Shown: in pieces, positions 25,655 to 33,744 of the stretch | Layout: the number at the start of each line of letters is the position of its first letter | Position numbering within the stretch: the stretch's first letter is position 1 | Origin: Candidatus Methanoperedens sp. | GTDB taxonomy: Archaea; Halobacteriota; Methanosarcinia; Methanosarcinales; Methanoperedenaceae | NCBI GenBank assembly: GCA_023249105.1 | Contig: JAHFDG010000012.1 | Span: 1-64,000, forward strand | Direction: 5' to 3' | DNA length: 64,000 nucleotides | Program-made: the position numbers and the translations under genes | The notes under the pieces: model-generated | The model's database searches: none | What the model saw: the letters and a program-made list of their open reading frames with translations, nothing else | What the model was told of the DNA's origin: nothing

Positions 25655-26932
25655 TTATTCCACTAAAGTATTATTCATTACAAAATTGACATCGATTGGT
25701 CTATATCCAGCACCTTTTCCTTTTTCAATTAATATATGGCAAGTTTCTAAAGCACGTCGAGGATTTCCATTGGTTATTTCTCTTATTTTTTCAATGCCTT
25801 CAGAGGTAAACGGAAAGATTTTTTCTCCATTATAATTTTTAGGTCTTGCCTTGGTCAAATACGTCTCAATTAACGATTTCATTTGTTCGGGTTCTAAAGG
25901 AAATAAGTTAGCTGGTCCAGAAAAACGATCCGAAAAAGCTGGATGCGCTTGCTTAGCAGTTTCCCACTCCAACGGTGTAGAAGCTAAAACCATAGAAAAA
26001 GAAAGTTGAATAGAATCAATCAAATCCCTTAATTCGACCAAGAAGTTTAACCTAGAACGTTCACCTTGTTTTATCATATCTTCGAATTGGTCTATCATTA
26101 TAAAGAGACGACGATAACCAGCTTTTCGATACAGATTTATCAATGACTTCAATGCTTCCATTGTATTTTTTGTATTAAAATCTGAAGAGATCCCTAACGT
26201 TGATTTTTCTTCTTTGTACAATTTACCTCCTGTTAACCATCTCCAGCACTCCTCTTGAACCCCTTTTTCAATCAATAATTTGCTACAAACAATCCTCATA
26301 TTTTTATCAAGAATAATCTCTTTTAGGAAATCTTCACATATTTTTAACATGTTCCCTTTGGATATAGGTTTTTGACTTAAAAATTCATGGAATAAACTCC
26401 AATCATTCAAATTTTTTTGGAGTTCATTAATTTCGATTGTATCCTCAAAAAAAGATAAATTCATGCCGCTACTCAATAAATTCAATGATTCTTGTGTATT
26501 AAACTTTGATTTGAAATCATCAGAAACTGCATCCCAAAGTAGTGAAATGAAATCACTTTGACCGATGTTTTTAATAGTCCTGATATATATTTCTTCAAAT
26601 GATGCAGGCATGGCTATAAAATTTGCCCGACATTTTTCATTTTTTGGTTTTGCTGAGAGTTGTAAATTTATTTGATCTCGCATAAATTTTACCGTGTGGG
26701 TTTTTCCCATCCCGTTTTCCCCAACTATTACCAAGCCGCTCCATCCTGGAGCACTATAAGAGCCAATAATATATCGACGCAAGGTTTCTAGGGTTTTATC
26801 CCTTCCAGCATAGAACTCTGGATTTTCTTTAGAAACTCCAGTCATCGGGAAGGGGTTATCAATTAATGAATATCTTTCAAAATTTAATCCAATTTGAGCT
26901 TTAGTTATTTCACTTAAATCAAAATCTGTCAT
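25655..26932 (-). CDS. AAA+ ATPase (Cdc6/STAND-like), possible defence or mobile-element protein
   Basis: This 425-residue P-loop ATPase has an N-terminal lead (NPFPMTGVSKENPEFYAGRDKTLETLRRYI) like Cdc6-type AAA proteins. Walker A is GENGMGKTHT at about 80, Walker B is LFIMIDQFED at about 287, a sensor stretch is VLASTPLEW, and arginine-finger-like RFSGPANL and NPRRALETCH follow. The centre (about 120-265) is a helical insertion. It overlaps the upstream gene by 14 bases. Such ATPases occur in archaeal transposon, plasmid and defence contexts; no substrate is recognisable. Its AT-rich composition suggests it was acquired. Confidence 0.7.
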   Translation of the reverse strand: MTDFDLSEITKAQIGLNFERYSLIDNPFPMTGVSKENPEFYAGRDKTLETLRRYIIGSYSAPGWSGLVIVGENGMGKTHTVKFMRDQINLQLSAKPKNEKCRANFIAMPASFEEIYIRTIKNIGQSDFISLLWDAVSDDFKSKFNTQESLNLLSSGMNLSFFEDTIEINELQKNLNDWSLFHEFLSQKPISKGNMLKICEDFLKEIILDKNMRIVCSKLLIEKGVQEECWRWLTGGKLYKEEKSTLGISSDFNTKNTMEALKSLINLYRKAGYRRLFIMIDQFEDMIKQGERSRLNFLVELRDLIDSIQLSFSMVLASTPLEWETAKQAHPAFSDRFSGPANLFPLEPEQMKSLIETYLTKARPKNYNGEKIFPFTSEGIEKIREITNGNPRRALETCHILIEKGKGAGYRPIDVNFVMNNTLVE

Positions 26933-27776
26933 TTAAATTCCTCAATGTAATATAGTAGTACATACCATAATTGCTATCTAACCCTTCTTTACCTATTGTC
27001 TTTGAAACTCTCTCTAAACATATCTTCTCTGGCATTTTATTCCAAACATCCTTTAATAGCTCATTGAATCTATCTTTTCGAATTCCATATCTTATACAAA
27101 CTTCATTTCTCAATTCATTTATTGTTATTCTTTCTTTATATTTATACCCCTTAATTTTGATGTATTCTGTAGTTAGGAATTTTATGAAGGTATTTTCATC
27201 TACTTGTTCATGAATTATCGGGTAGTATACTTCTTTTGCATCATTATATTCTATTAAATTGATTTGTTCCGTCCATCCTCGTATGACTCGAAAAGTTTTC
27301 CAATTTACTCCAATTTGTTTTGCCAAAGTTTCATTTGTATTAGTGGGCTTTGCTTTATCTCTAAAATCTTGTAAACTTATTACTTCTTTTCTATCACAAA
27401 ATAGACTTAAGAATTGCCTAACCTGCTCTAACTTGAATAAACTACTAAGTAAAAATTGTCGTTCTGGTTCTGAAAGATTCTTCAAATCGCTGTTGTCTTT
27501 ACTAACCACTAAAAACTGCTGGCCGATATCTGAAATTTCGTTTCGTATATTTCTGCGTAGGAAGTTTAAATGCTTTAACAATATTAGATATTCATCTAAA
27601 GTCCCAGGTTCAATGGAATAATCATAATTATTAATTAATATGTTTTTAATATTAATCAATGTCTCTTTTTTTTCTTCTCCTTTTTTCAAATTATTCAAAA
27701 TAACCTTTAGTAGTGACAAGTTATGAGCTCTTGCAACACGTTTAATATGGAAATTCTTATTATTTTCTTCGGTCAT
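26919..27776 (-). CDS. First gene of the AAA operon: helical, possible DNA-binding protein
   Basis: The 285-residue protein begins MTEENNKNFHIKRVARAH and is nearly all alpha-helical, Lys/Asn/Ile-rich. Segments such as ETLAKQIGVNWKTFRVIRGWTEQINLIEY (about 150-180) look like a winged helix-turn-helix. The C-terminal part (TINELRNEVCIRYGIRKDRFNELLKDVW) looks like a second. It overlaps the ATPase by 14 bases. The ATG at 27776 is preferred to TTG 27782; no clear Shine-Dalgarno is seen. It may be the DNA-recognition subunit for the ATPase; this is inference. Confidence 0.6.
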   Translation of the reverse strand: MTEENNKNFHIKRVARAHNLSLLKVILNNLKKGEEKKETLINIKNILINNYDYSIEPGTLDEYLILLKHLNFLRRNIRNEISDIGQQFLVVSKDNSDLKNLSEPERQFLLSSLFKLEQVRQFLSLFCDRKEVISLQDFRDKAKPTNTNETLAKQIGVNWKTFRVIRGWTEQINLIEYNDAKEVYYPIIHEQVDENTFIKFLTTEYIKIKGYKYKERITINELRNEVCIRYGIRKDRFNELLKDVWNKMPEKICLERVSKTIGKEGLDSNYGMYYYITLRNLNDRF

Positions 27777-27947
27777 AATCAAGATACCAAGAATTATTTT
27801 TGAAGCTATTTTTAAAGCTATATCTTATTTTGAGACTATATTAATTTGCTTAATCTTGCCAAATCCATTCAAACTTATTCTAAGATGGCCTCCATGCAAA
27901 ATGGTCGTTCCAGTGTATTATAATTATTTGATGCAATTGGGTTGTTG

Positions 27948-28050
27948 CTTTGCGTTCTTGGCGCTTTTTTGCGGTGATGCCCCGCTTTTGGTTGCTTCGT
28001 TCTCTGTGTAGCGCCACCACTGTCAAAATAAGTTAAGCCATTCCCGCTAT
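27948..28050 (+). repeat. About 100-bp dispersed repeat, copy A
   Basis: It starts CTTTGCGTTCTTGGCGC, passes GGTTGCTTCGTTCTCTG and TAGCGCCACCACTGTC, and ends near AAGTTAAGCCATTCCCG. Copy B at 28916-29014 aligns over almost its whole length with small gaps. The stretch 27777-28387 carries no gene I can support; it holds this repeat, two shorter ones and GC-rich low-complexity sequence. Confidence 0.7.
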
Positions 28051-28202
28051 CCAGTCCGCCTCCTCCCGTAATCCCCATGCGTCCTCCCTTATATGCGCCC
28101 AGTGCTCCTCATCCGCGCATACCACTGCGCCGCATGCTGACATTGCGCCGCCGAGTTCGTACGAGTTCGTTTTGAGTTCGTTGTTAAAAAAATGCTGCTA
28201 TG

Positions 28203-28229
28203 CTTTGCGTTCTTCGCGCCTTTGCGGTG
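28203..28229 (+). repeat. CTTTGCG-TTCTTCGCGCC-TTTGCGGTG dispersed repeat
   Basis: This 27-base unit matches 28916-28942 with one change and 30048-30074 with four. It is a short version of copy A/B and belongs to the same family. Confidence 0.7.
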
Positions 28230-28255
28230 TGCGCCGTTGAGAATCCAGAGATTTA

Positions 28256-28274
28256 ATCTGCGTTCATCTGTGGT
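28256..28274 (-). repeat. Reverse copy of the cgcagatgaa unit
   Basis: AATCTGCGTTCATCTGTGG is the reverse complement of the 10-bp family found at 23072-23101 and 57027-57040. Confidence 0.55.
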
Positions 28275-28387
28275 TCGTTATTTTTCAATTTCTTAAACCC
28301 AGAAGAGTCTATTTGAAACTACTATATATAAAAAAGTATATCAGGATGATAAGTTAAGATATTATAAAAACAAAACAGGTGATTCTG

Positions 28388-28651
28388 ATGCTTATAGAAT
28401 ATATAAACAAGGCGCTTAGCAAAGCGGTATATGACAAACTCGAAGACGGCACTTTCTTTGGAAAAATACCGGAGTGCCCGGGTGTACTTGCTTTCGGAAA
28501 AACGCTTTTTGAATGTCAGAATGAGCTTCGGTCGGTACTTGAAGGATGGCTGATAGTAAAGATAAGACACGGCGATGTACTGCCTGTGATAGATAGTTTT
28601 GATATTAACCAGGGAATCCCTTCAGGTAATGAGGCTGTCGCCCATGCCTAG
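28388..28651 (+). CDS. hicB: HicB-family antitoxin
   Basis: The 87-residue protein has the HicB partial RNase-H-like fold: YDKLEDGTFFGKIPECPGVLAFGKTLFECQNELRSVLEGWL, the family's 'Y..L.DG.F.G.IP..PG..A.G.T..EC...L...LE.W' pattern. The ATG at 28388 is preferred to GTG 28379 because GGTGAT lies 4 bases upstream. The stop overlaps hicA. A nearby TATA-like ACTATATATAAA lies about 65 bases upstream. It neutralises HicA and usually represses its own promoter. Confidence 0.88.
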   Translation: MLIEYINKALSKAVYDKLEDGTFFGKIPECPGVLAFGKTLFECQNELRSVLEGWLIVKIRHGDVLPVIDSFDINQGIPSGNEAVAHA

Positions 28652-28874
28652 ATGGACACCGTGCAAACGCAGGATTTTTATTAAAAAACTGATAAAACTG
28701 GGTTTCAATCCGCCTGAACCCGGCGGTCGGCATTTTTACATGCGGTACGGCAGCAACGTATTGACTATACCCAGTAATGAGGAATATTCTGTTCCGCAAC
28801 TTAGAATGATGATCCGGGAATTAGAAAACATCATCGCAAGGAAGATTACACCGGAAGAATGGAGAGAACTTTAA
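28644..28874 (+). CDS. hicA: HicA-family toxin
   Basis: HicA is a small double-stranded-RNA-binding-like mRNA interferase. The 76-residue product begins MPRWTPCKRRIFIKKLIKLGF and has the catalytic-His loop PPEPGGRHFYMRYG, then TIPSNEEYSVPQLRMMIRELE. The ATG at 28644 overlaps the end of hicB by eight bases. An in-frame ATG at 28629 would add five residues; the family usually begins near MPRxTP. The pair order hicB then hicA is one of the two common orders. Confidence 0.88.
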   Translation: MPRWTPCKRRIFIKKLIKLGFNPPEPGGRHFYMRYGSNVLTIPSNEEYSVPQLRMMIRELENIIARKITPEEWREL

Positions 28875-28915
28875 TCCACAGCGCCCGCAGCTCATTATCC
28901 ATTTTTCAGTCCTCC

Positions 28916-29014
28916 CTTTGCGCTCTTCGCGCCTTTGCGGTGAGCGTTGTGGTTGCCTTGTTTTCTATCGGGCGCCACAACAGTTAAAATAAATTAAGTA
29001 ACTTGTCAATCCCG
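28916..29014 (+). repeat. About 100-bp dispersed repeat, copy B
   Basis: Starts CTTTGCGCTCTTCGCGCC and continues GGTTGCCTTGTTTTCTATC, GGGCGCCACAACAGTTAAAAT and AAATTAAGTAACTTGTC. It aligns with copy A at 27948-28050. It fills the spacer between hicA and the convergent Fic gene. Copies A and B flank the hicBA genes in the same orientation. Confidence 0.7.
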
Positions 29015-29015
29015 T

Positions 29016-29918
29016 TTAAATCAACGATTCTTCTTTTAGATACTTCATATTTTCTTTCAGGTATCTCTTGAAAAACCATTGTAGAAATATCATCTCATCC
29101 TTTTTTATCTGAGACCGCTCTAATGAACTGTAATAACCCGCTCTTTTTTCATAATTTATATTGAGCATAGGGAAGCCATGTCTATTTAAAACAAAGTTCA
29201 TCATCAGCCTGCTTATTCTTCCATTCCCGTCAGCAAAAGGATGAATAGTTACAAGTTTCAGGTGAACAAGCGCCGCAAGTTCCACAGGGTGAATTTTGTC
29301 TTTATTCTTGCGATACCATCTGAAAAGCTCCATTAGCAGAGGATATATCTCGGCTGGAAAAGGCGGTGTAAATTTACTTCCTGCAATAGTCACCTGATGC
29401 TGCCTTATCTTTCCTGCTATGTCTTTTTTCGTCTCCTCAAATAATTTTTTGTGAAAATACAGGACAGTATCAAGCGATAACTCTTTTTTATAATCCAGTG
29501 CCTCATAAAATACGTTTCTATGCGCTTCAGCCTCATTTACATCACGCATAGGCTTTGCATTCGGTGTTATGCCTTTTTCAAGCAGCAAAGAGGTTTCCCG
29601 AAACGTCAGTGTTGAACCTTCTATCCTGTTCGTATCATAAGTGAATTTGATAGCGAAGTTCTCCAATTCTTTTTCCTTCGCCGATGGAGGGATTGTTTTT
29701 TCCTGTGCTGAATACTCTTCTTTTATTCTGTCAAAAAGACCGAACCATTTCCCCCCATAAATTTCAGAAATAAACTGCTGCTTCAACTCTTTGATGTTTT
29801 GCGGCAAAGTTTTTCCAAGGTATTTCTCTTTCTTTTCCACCCTGCCATTCTCCCGGAAGCTATGCTCAAGGTAATAGTATGTCTGTTTCCCTACGGTTTT
29901 TTTTCTGATTGTTACCAT
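29016..29918 (-). CDS. Fic-domain protein (AMPylase-type)
   Basis: Fic enzymes usually transfer AMP to target hydroxyls. The 300-residue protein carries the complete motif HPFADGNGRISR (about residue 225) and a preceding flap. It also carries TNRIEG (about 100), which fits the inhibitory helix signature (S/T)xxxE(G/N) placed N-terminal to the Fic fold, so it is probably self-inhibited. The first 60 residues (VGKQTYYYLEHSFRENGRVEKKEKYLG) form a small beta domain common in archaeal Fic proteins. It stands next to hicBA and the AAA operon, which fits an accessory island. The target is unknown. Confidence 0.9.
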   Translation of the reverse strand: MVTIRKKTVGKQTYYYLEHSFRENGRVEKKEKYLGKTLPQNIKELKQQFISEIYGGKWFGLFDRIKEEYSAQEKTIPPSAKEKELENFAIKFTYDTNRIEGSTLTFRETSLLLEKGITPNAKPMRDVNEAEAHRNVFYEALDYKKELSLDTVLYFHKKLFEETKKDIAGKIRQHQVTIAGSKFTPPFPAEIYPLLMELFRWYRKNKDKIHPVELAALVHLKLVTIHPFADGNGRISRLMMNFVLNRHGFPMLNINYEKRAGYYSSLERSQIKKDEMIFLQWFFKRYLKENMKYLKEESLI

Positions 29919-30047
29919 AAGATTACACCATATTATCCCTACAAGATTATAAAGTTTTATGTTTTTGATGAATTGTAGGGGTAAAAACCTGTATATAAGG
30001 ATGCGATTATCCAGTTCATCCTGTTATCCTGTCTGATAATCAATCTG

Positions 30048-30074
30048 CTTTACGCTCTTCGTGTCTTTGCGGTG
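30048..30074 (+). repeat. Degenerate CTTTGCG...GCGGTG repeat
   Basis: CTTTACGCTCTTCGTGTCTTTGCGGTG has four changes from the unit at 28203. It is preceded by ATCCAGTTCATCCTGTTATCC at 30009-30029, another phrase seen as a dispersed repeat in related genomes (recalled). The 164-base spacer holds nothing else. Confidence 0.55.
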
Positions 30075-30082
30075 ATTATCCC

Positions 30083-31258
30083 CTAAGAACCGTTTGTCTC
30101 ATTCCCGAAATCCTTATTCACCAGCGTCTCCCTTACTCTCTTCCCCCGTTTTGCAGTAACCTCAGGCCACAACTTGACGCCTGAATGAATCGTGACCCCT
30201 TCCTCGATTAATACCCTTGGACCTATAACAGTACCAGTTTCAAGTATGCATGAGTCCTTTATCCTTGTGGCATTATCAATAACAGCGCCTGAAATCGCGC
30301 AGTTTTCACCAATATCAACATTATCAAAGATATACGAAGAAAGTATTCTTGAATTGCTGCCTATCGTGCAGTTTGAGCCGATAGAGGTATAAGGGCCTAT
30401 CAGGACATTATCGCCAATTGAAGTGTTCTCTCCTATTACTATTGGCCCCACAGCTGCCGAGTTTGAACCCAGGGAGACATCATGCCCGATGTCAATGGGC
30501 CCTGTAATTTTTGCATCTTTAATGTCAAGCCGTCCTGAAATCTTGGTGCCAGGCATCTGCTCAAGCATCCACCTGCATGCTTCCCTGTAAGCCTGGGGAT
30601 TACCGATATCAGTCCACCTTCCGCGTACAAGATAACCATTTATCTGTTCGCCTTTTTTCATTATCTTCGGGAAAAGGTCTTTTGCAAAATCGTATTTTTT
30701 CTTTGGAATCCATTTAAGGATTTCAGGGTCGCATACGTATATGCCCGTGCTTGCAAGATTGCTGAAAATCTCGCCGGGCCCTGGTTTTTCAAAGAACCTG
30801 TTAATCCTGTTATTAACATCCATATCCGCAATACCATATTCGCGCGGGTCATCTATCGGGATAAGACCGATGGTGACGGGTGCATCGTTTTTCTCATGGA
30901 AACGGACGAACTCCCGAAGCCCAAGGTCCATAACATGGTCGCCGCCGACTACCATGAATGGTTCGCCTTCAAAGAGTTTTTCTGCATTTTTCACTCCTCC
31001 TGCAGTTCCCAGCTTCTCCTTTTCATGGACGTATTCAATATGCACGCCGTACATACTGCCATCGCCGAGCGCGGCTTCTATTTCACCGCCAAGATAACCT
31101 AGAGTGAGCACAATATCATTGAAACCCTCGATAGCCAGATGTTCAACAAGGTGTACTAATGATGGCTTGTTCAAAAGCGGTATCATCGGTTTTGGCCTGT
31201 CAAAAGTCAGGGGGCGCAGTCTGGTCCCTTCACCGCCGCACATTATGCATGTTTTCAT
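30083..31258 (-). CDS. Nucleotide-sugar pyrophosphorylase with left-handed beta-helix
   Basis: This 391-residue enzyme joins a sugar-1-phosphate to an NTP, giving an NDP-sugar for glycan or S-layer glycosylation. The N-terminal signature GGEGTRLRPLTFDRPKPMIPL, GGDHVMDL and the NDP-binding region are visible. From about residue 250 hexapeptide repeats (VSLGSNS, IVIGENTSIGDNVLIGPYTSIG, CTIGSN, NVDIGENC) form a left-handed beta-helix. Mannose-1-P guanylyltransferase or glucose-1-P thymidylyltransferase activity are both possible. No sugar-pathway genes are adjacent. Confidence 0.9.
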   Translation of the reverse strand: MKTCIMCGGEGTRLRPLTFDRPKPMIPLLNKPSLVHLVEHLAIEGFNDIVLTLGYLGGEIEAALGDGSMYGVHIEYVHEKEKLGTAGGVKNAEKLFEGEPFMVVGGDHVMDLGLREFVRFHEKNDAPVTIGLIPIDDPREYGIADMDVNNRINRFFEKPGPGEIFSNLASTGIYVCDPEILKWIPKKKYDFAKDLFPKIMKKGEQINGYLVRGRWTDIGNPQAYREACRWMLEQMPGTKISGRLDIKDAKITGPIDIGHDVSLGSNSAAVGPIVIGENTSIGDNVLIGPYTSIGSNCTIGSNSRILSSYIFDNVDIGENCAISGAVIDNATRIKDSCILETGTVIGPRVLIEEGVTIHSGVKLWPEVTAKRGKRVRETLVNKDFGNETNGS

Positions 31259-31340
31259 TCAAATCCTGCTTGAAATTGGTCTGGCAGTATATAGATATAA
31301 CGGGATTGTAAATCAGTTTGAAGTTAAAAAAAATGAAGCT

Positions 31341-31361
31341 CCCCACAGCAGAGCTGAGGGG
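31341..31361 (+). repeat. GC hairpin of the IS200/IS605-end type
   Basis: CCCCACAGC (31341-31349) pairs with GCTGAGGGG (31353-31361) with one mismatch and a three-base loop. It is preceded by AAATGAAGCT. Such a GAAGC plus C-rich hairpin resembles the right end of IS200/IS605 elements. No transposase or omega-RNA gene is seen. The 31259-31427 spacer is otherwise plain. Confidence 0.3.
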
Positions 31362-31427
31362 TATAGTAACGAAATGAACAAATACGAATTAATGCAAGCC
31401 GATTATCATAAACAACTTCTTAATTTT

Positions 31428-32000
31428 TCACCCGCTCAATTGGTCAACCTCATTACTTATTTCACTTAAAACCTCAAATGCTGATGATGGGGCTGATGCT
31501 CCTTTGTGACAGCCAATGCAGGAATTATAAGTTTCATTCCATACAACTTCAAAATTTTTCATATCTTTTTTGCCGGCAGCATCCTTTAATTTCGGAATAT
31601 ATGTGCTTCGGAAAGTCTGGATACTTTGCGCCAATTCGGAATTATGGTTCATAGCATCCTGGAGGTTCTTATCCAATCCATCGACTTCCTTTGTAACTGC
31701 ATCCCACCTGGAAAATTTTCCTGTATAGTCCATCAGGAGCATCCTTCGCCCGTTCTCCTGCATATCCCGCCTGAATGATTCTCTGGTACTTTCTTCCAGA
31801 CTTGTTTTTACTGTCTTTATCGAAGAATCAACGTTCTTTACTGATGTGTCGATCCCTTTTATCGAGGTTCCAAGGTCTTTAATGTCCGAAGATACTGCTT
31901 TTATTTCCCAGGAGACTTTTTGCGTAAGGGATACTTCAATAAACACTCCGATAACTAACACTGCAAGCAGAATCAGTATTATTTTGTTTTCTTTATCCAT
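31428..32000 (-). CDS. Membrane-anchored monoheme c-type cytochrome
   Basis: The 190-residue protein has an N-terminal membrane anchor (IILILLAVLVIGVFIEVSLT, about 7-26). A coiled-coil stalk of IKxxxTSIKGID-type repeats (30-75) follows, then a helical domain with one heme-binding CIGCH at about 162. The helical layout with a C-terminal CxxCH resembles cytochrome c-prime-like four-helix proteins. It starts 9 bases after the TorD-like gene, so it is the last gene of molybdoenzyme operon 1. It probably sits on the outside and passes electrons to or from the molybdoenzyme or another acceptor. Confidence 0.82.
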   Translation of the reverse strand: MDKENKIILILLAVLVIGVFIEVSLTQKVSWEIKAVSSDIKDLGTSIKGIDTSVKNVDSSIKTVKTSLEESTRESFRRDMQENGRRMLLMDYTGKFSRWDAVTKEVDGLDKNLQDAMNHNSELAQSIQTFRSTYIPKLKDAAGKKDMKNFEVVWNETYNSCIGCHKGASAPSSAFEVLSEISNEVDQLSG

Positions 32001-32009
32001 AATGTCACC

Positions 32010-32576
32010 TCATTGATTTTTTTTCAATTCTTCCTCATTCACGAATTCCAAAAGAGCGGCTGCCGCATGCCTGTAAAAACCGATCCGGTCGTTTTTTTCA
32101 ATATCTTCACAGAACTGCGGAACCCATCTTGAAAAATGCTCGTTCATAAAAGCATTAAACTCTTCATTATATCCCTGATTCTCAAGATAATATAGGAACT
32201 CAAGTTCTACCGCAACATGGTCAGGAAGGTCGCGAAACGTTTCTAAAACCCGAAGCCCCGCTTTATTGTAGCAATCAAGAACGCTAATCGTAGAATTCCC
32301 CATGACTTCCTTCTCCCTATACATTGATTCATAGGGAGGACAGGGTACACTTGGAATAGCGGTTGTGAAAAGTTTTGTATATTCAACAGCCAACATTTTA
32401 TAAAATTCTTCATCGCTCTTTAGCCTGTTTTCATCAAGGAAACGGGCAAAACCTGACTTTGCTCCATTTTCTAGGAATCCAATATCCTTTGAGAAACCAT
32501 TTCTCAGATATCCTACAAATTCCCTTTCAGGCTTATGAAAAATAAGACTGAATATTTTATAGAATTCCTTTTCCAT
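32010..32576 (-). CDS. TorD/DmsD-family molybdoenzyme chaperone
   Basis: At 188 residues the protein is all-helical and shows the family's signature PCPPYESMYREKEVMG (about 95-110) and the C-terminal FYRHAAAALLEFV. TorD-family proteins bind the Tat signal and folding apoprotein of a cognate molybdoenzyme until its cofactor is inserted. It lies two bases after the NrfD gene and 9 before the cytochrome, so it serves the catalytic subunit at 34409-36961. Confidence 0.88.
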   Translation of the reverse strand: MEKEFYKIFSLIFHKPEREFVGYLRNGFSKDIGFLENGAKSGFARFLDENRLKSDEEFYKMLAVEYTKLFTTAIPSVPCPPYESMYREKEVMGNSTISVLDCYNKAGLRVLETFRDLPDHVAVELEFLYYLENQGYNEEFNAFMNEHFSRWVPQFCEDIEKNDRIGFYRHAAAALLEFVNEEELKKNQ

Positions 32577-32578
32577 AA

Positions 32579-33733
32579 TTAACGTTGAGAGGGGAGGAGT
32601 TTCATAAACCTCAACCCTATAATATATGCTAATCCTATTGCTCCAACTACTCCGAGGATAATAGCGACTTCTGCTCCTGATATTGAATATATGGCAGGTT
32701 CACCGTATAATCCCATCATAGTCCTTCCAACTACCTGCTGGGATGGCACAGATTGACCCGGTATCACAAGACTGAACCTTTCTGCGAACACACCAATAAC
32801 AGCTAGCAGTGAAGCTATTTGCACCTTCAGCATCGTCTTCCTTGAAGAGAGGATCAAAATTGGTATCACTGTTCCCATGAATATCTGTATTCCCCAGAAC
32901 ACGAGACTATATGGGCCTGAGAAAAGGAATTTTGACATTTCTCCTCCGCCCATTCCTCCATATGTGCGTACGATGTTTTCAATGAACACAAGGAACAGCT
33001 GAAGCAGCAGGAAAGCTGTAAGATATTTTCCCAATCCTACGACAAGTTTCTCATCCATCTTATACCCAATTAACTTGAATGTAACTGTGAGTATAAGTAT
33101 GAGCAAAGCAACCCCGGATGTCAGGGCTGCCACAATGAAAAGTATCGGGAGAAGCGGTGAGAACCATAGTTCTTTTGCTACTATGAAACCAAATATAGCG
33201 CCAGTTCCTGCATGCACAAATATTGCAAGAGCCGCTGCCAATGCTCCCAGCAGCTTTGTGGTTTTCAATAGATCTTCCCTGAATGTCGTCCAGAGATATA
33301 CACTTGATAGAATAATATATCCAGTATATAAGAATGAATTTACCGCGAACATCGATGTCAGGTTCTCGGGCCCATATAGGAATAGATTTAAGAACCTATC
33401 AGGGCGGCCAAGTTCCCCTAATATGGTTGTCAGGGCTCCGATTATAAGGAGAATTGCAAGGAATATGGAAACCCTTGATACCGGCTTATATTCTTCCTTT
33501 CCGAAAACATAGGTCAGGGATGAGAGCATCAGGGCGCCTGCACTTGCTCCTATGAAAAATATTACCGATGTTATAGGCAGCCCCCAGGGAACAATATTGC
33601 TCGTACCGAAACTTTCATGACCCTGGATCATGCCCTGGATGAATTCATATAAACCAGCGATCATAAATGCTACCAGAATCCCAATTATCCCGTAAAACCC
33701 CACAGATCTTCCTTCGATTTTAGTGTATTCCAT
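32579..33733 (-). CDS. NrfD/PsrC-type quinone-reactive membrane subunit
   Basis: The 384-residue polytopic protein has about nine to ten helices and the NrfD pattern WGLPITSVIFFIGASAGALMLSSLTYVFGKEEYKPVSR near residue 50 and ILGELGRPDRF at about 105. Members bind menaquinol near the outer face and exchange electrons with the Fe-S subunit. It lies between the Fe-S subunit and the TorD-like chaperone with short gaps. It links the extracellular molybdoenzyme to the quinone pool. Confidence 0.92.
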   Translation of the reverse strand: MEYTKIEGRSVGFYGIIGILVAFMIAGLYEFIQGMIQGHESFGTSNIVPWGLPITSVIFFIGASAGALMLSSLTYVFGKEEYKPVSRVSIFLAILLIIGALTTILGELGRPDRFLNLFLYGPENLTSMFAVNSFLYTGYIILSSVYLWTTFREDLLKTTKLLGALAAALAIFVHAGTGAIFGFIVAKELWFSPLLPILFIVAALTSGVALLILILTVTFKLIGYKMDEKLVVGLGKYLTAFLLLQLFLVFIENIVRTYGGMGGGEMSKFLFSGPYSLVFWGIQIFMGTVIPILILSSRKTMLKVQIASLLAVIGVFAERFSLVIPGQSVPSQQVVGRTMMGLYGEPAIYSISGAEVAIILGVVGAIGLAYIIGLRFMKLLPSQR

Positions 33734-33744
33734 GTTCTTACCTC

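Noticed and set aside
27875-28078. Open frame of 67 residues on the minus strand
   Set aside because: It lies within the repeat copy A and has low-complexity GGGG-rich sequence; no coding support.
31104-31469. 121-residue plus-strand frame spanning the sugar synthase start
   Set aside because: Overlaps two supported genes on the other strand and the spacer; no family pattern.
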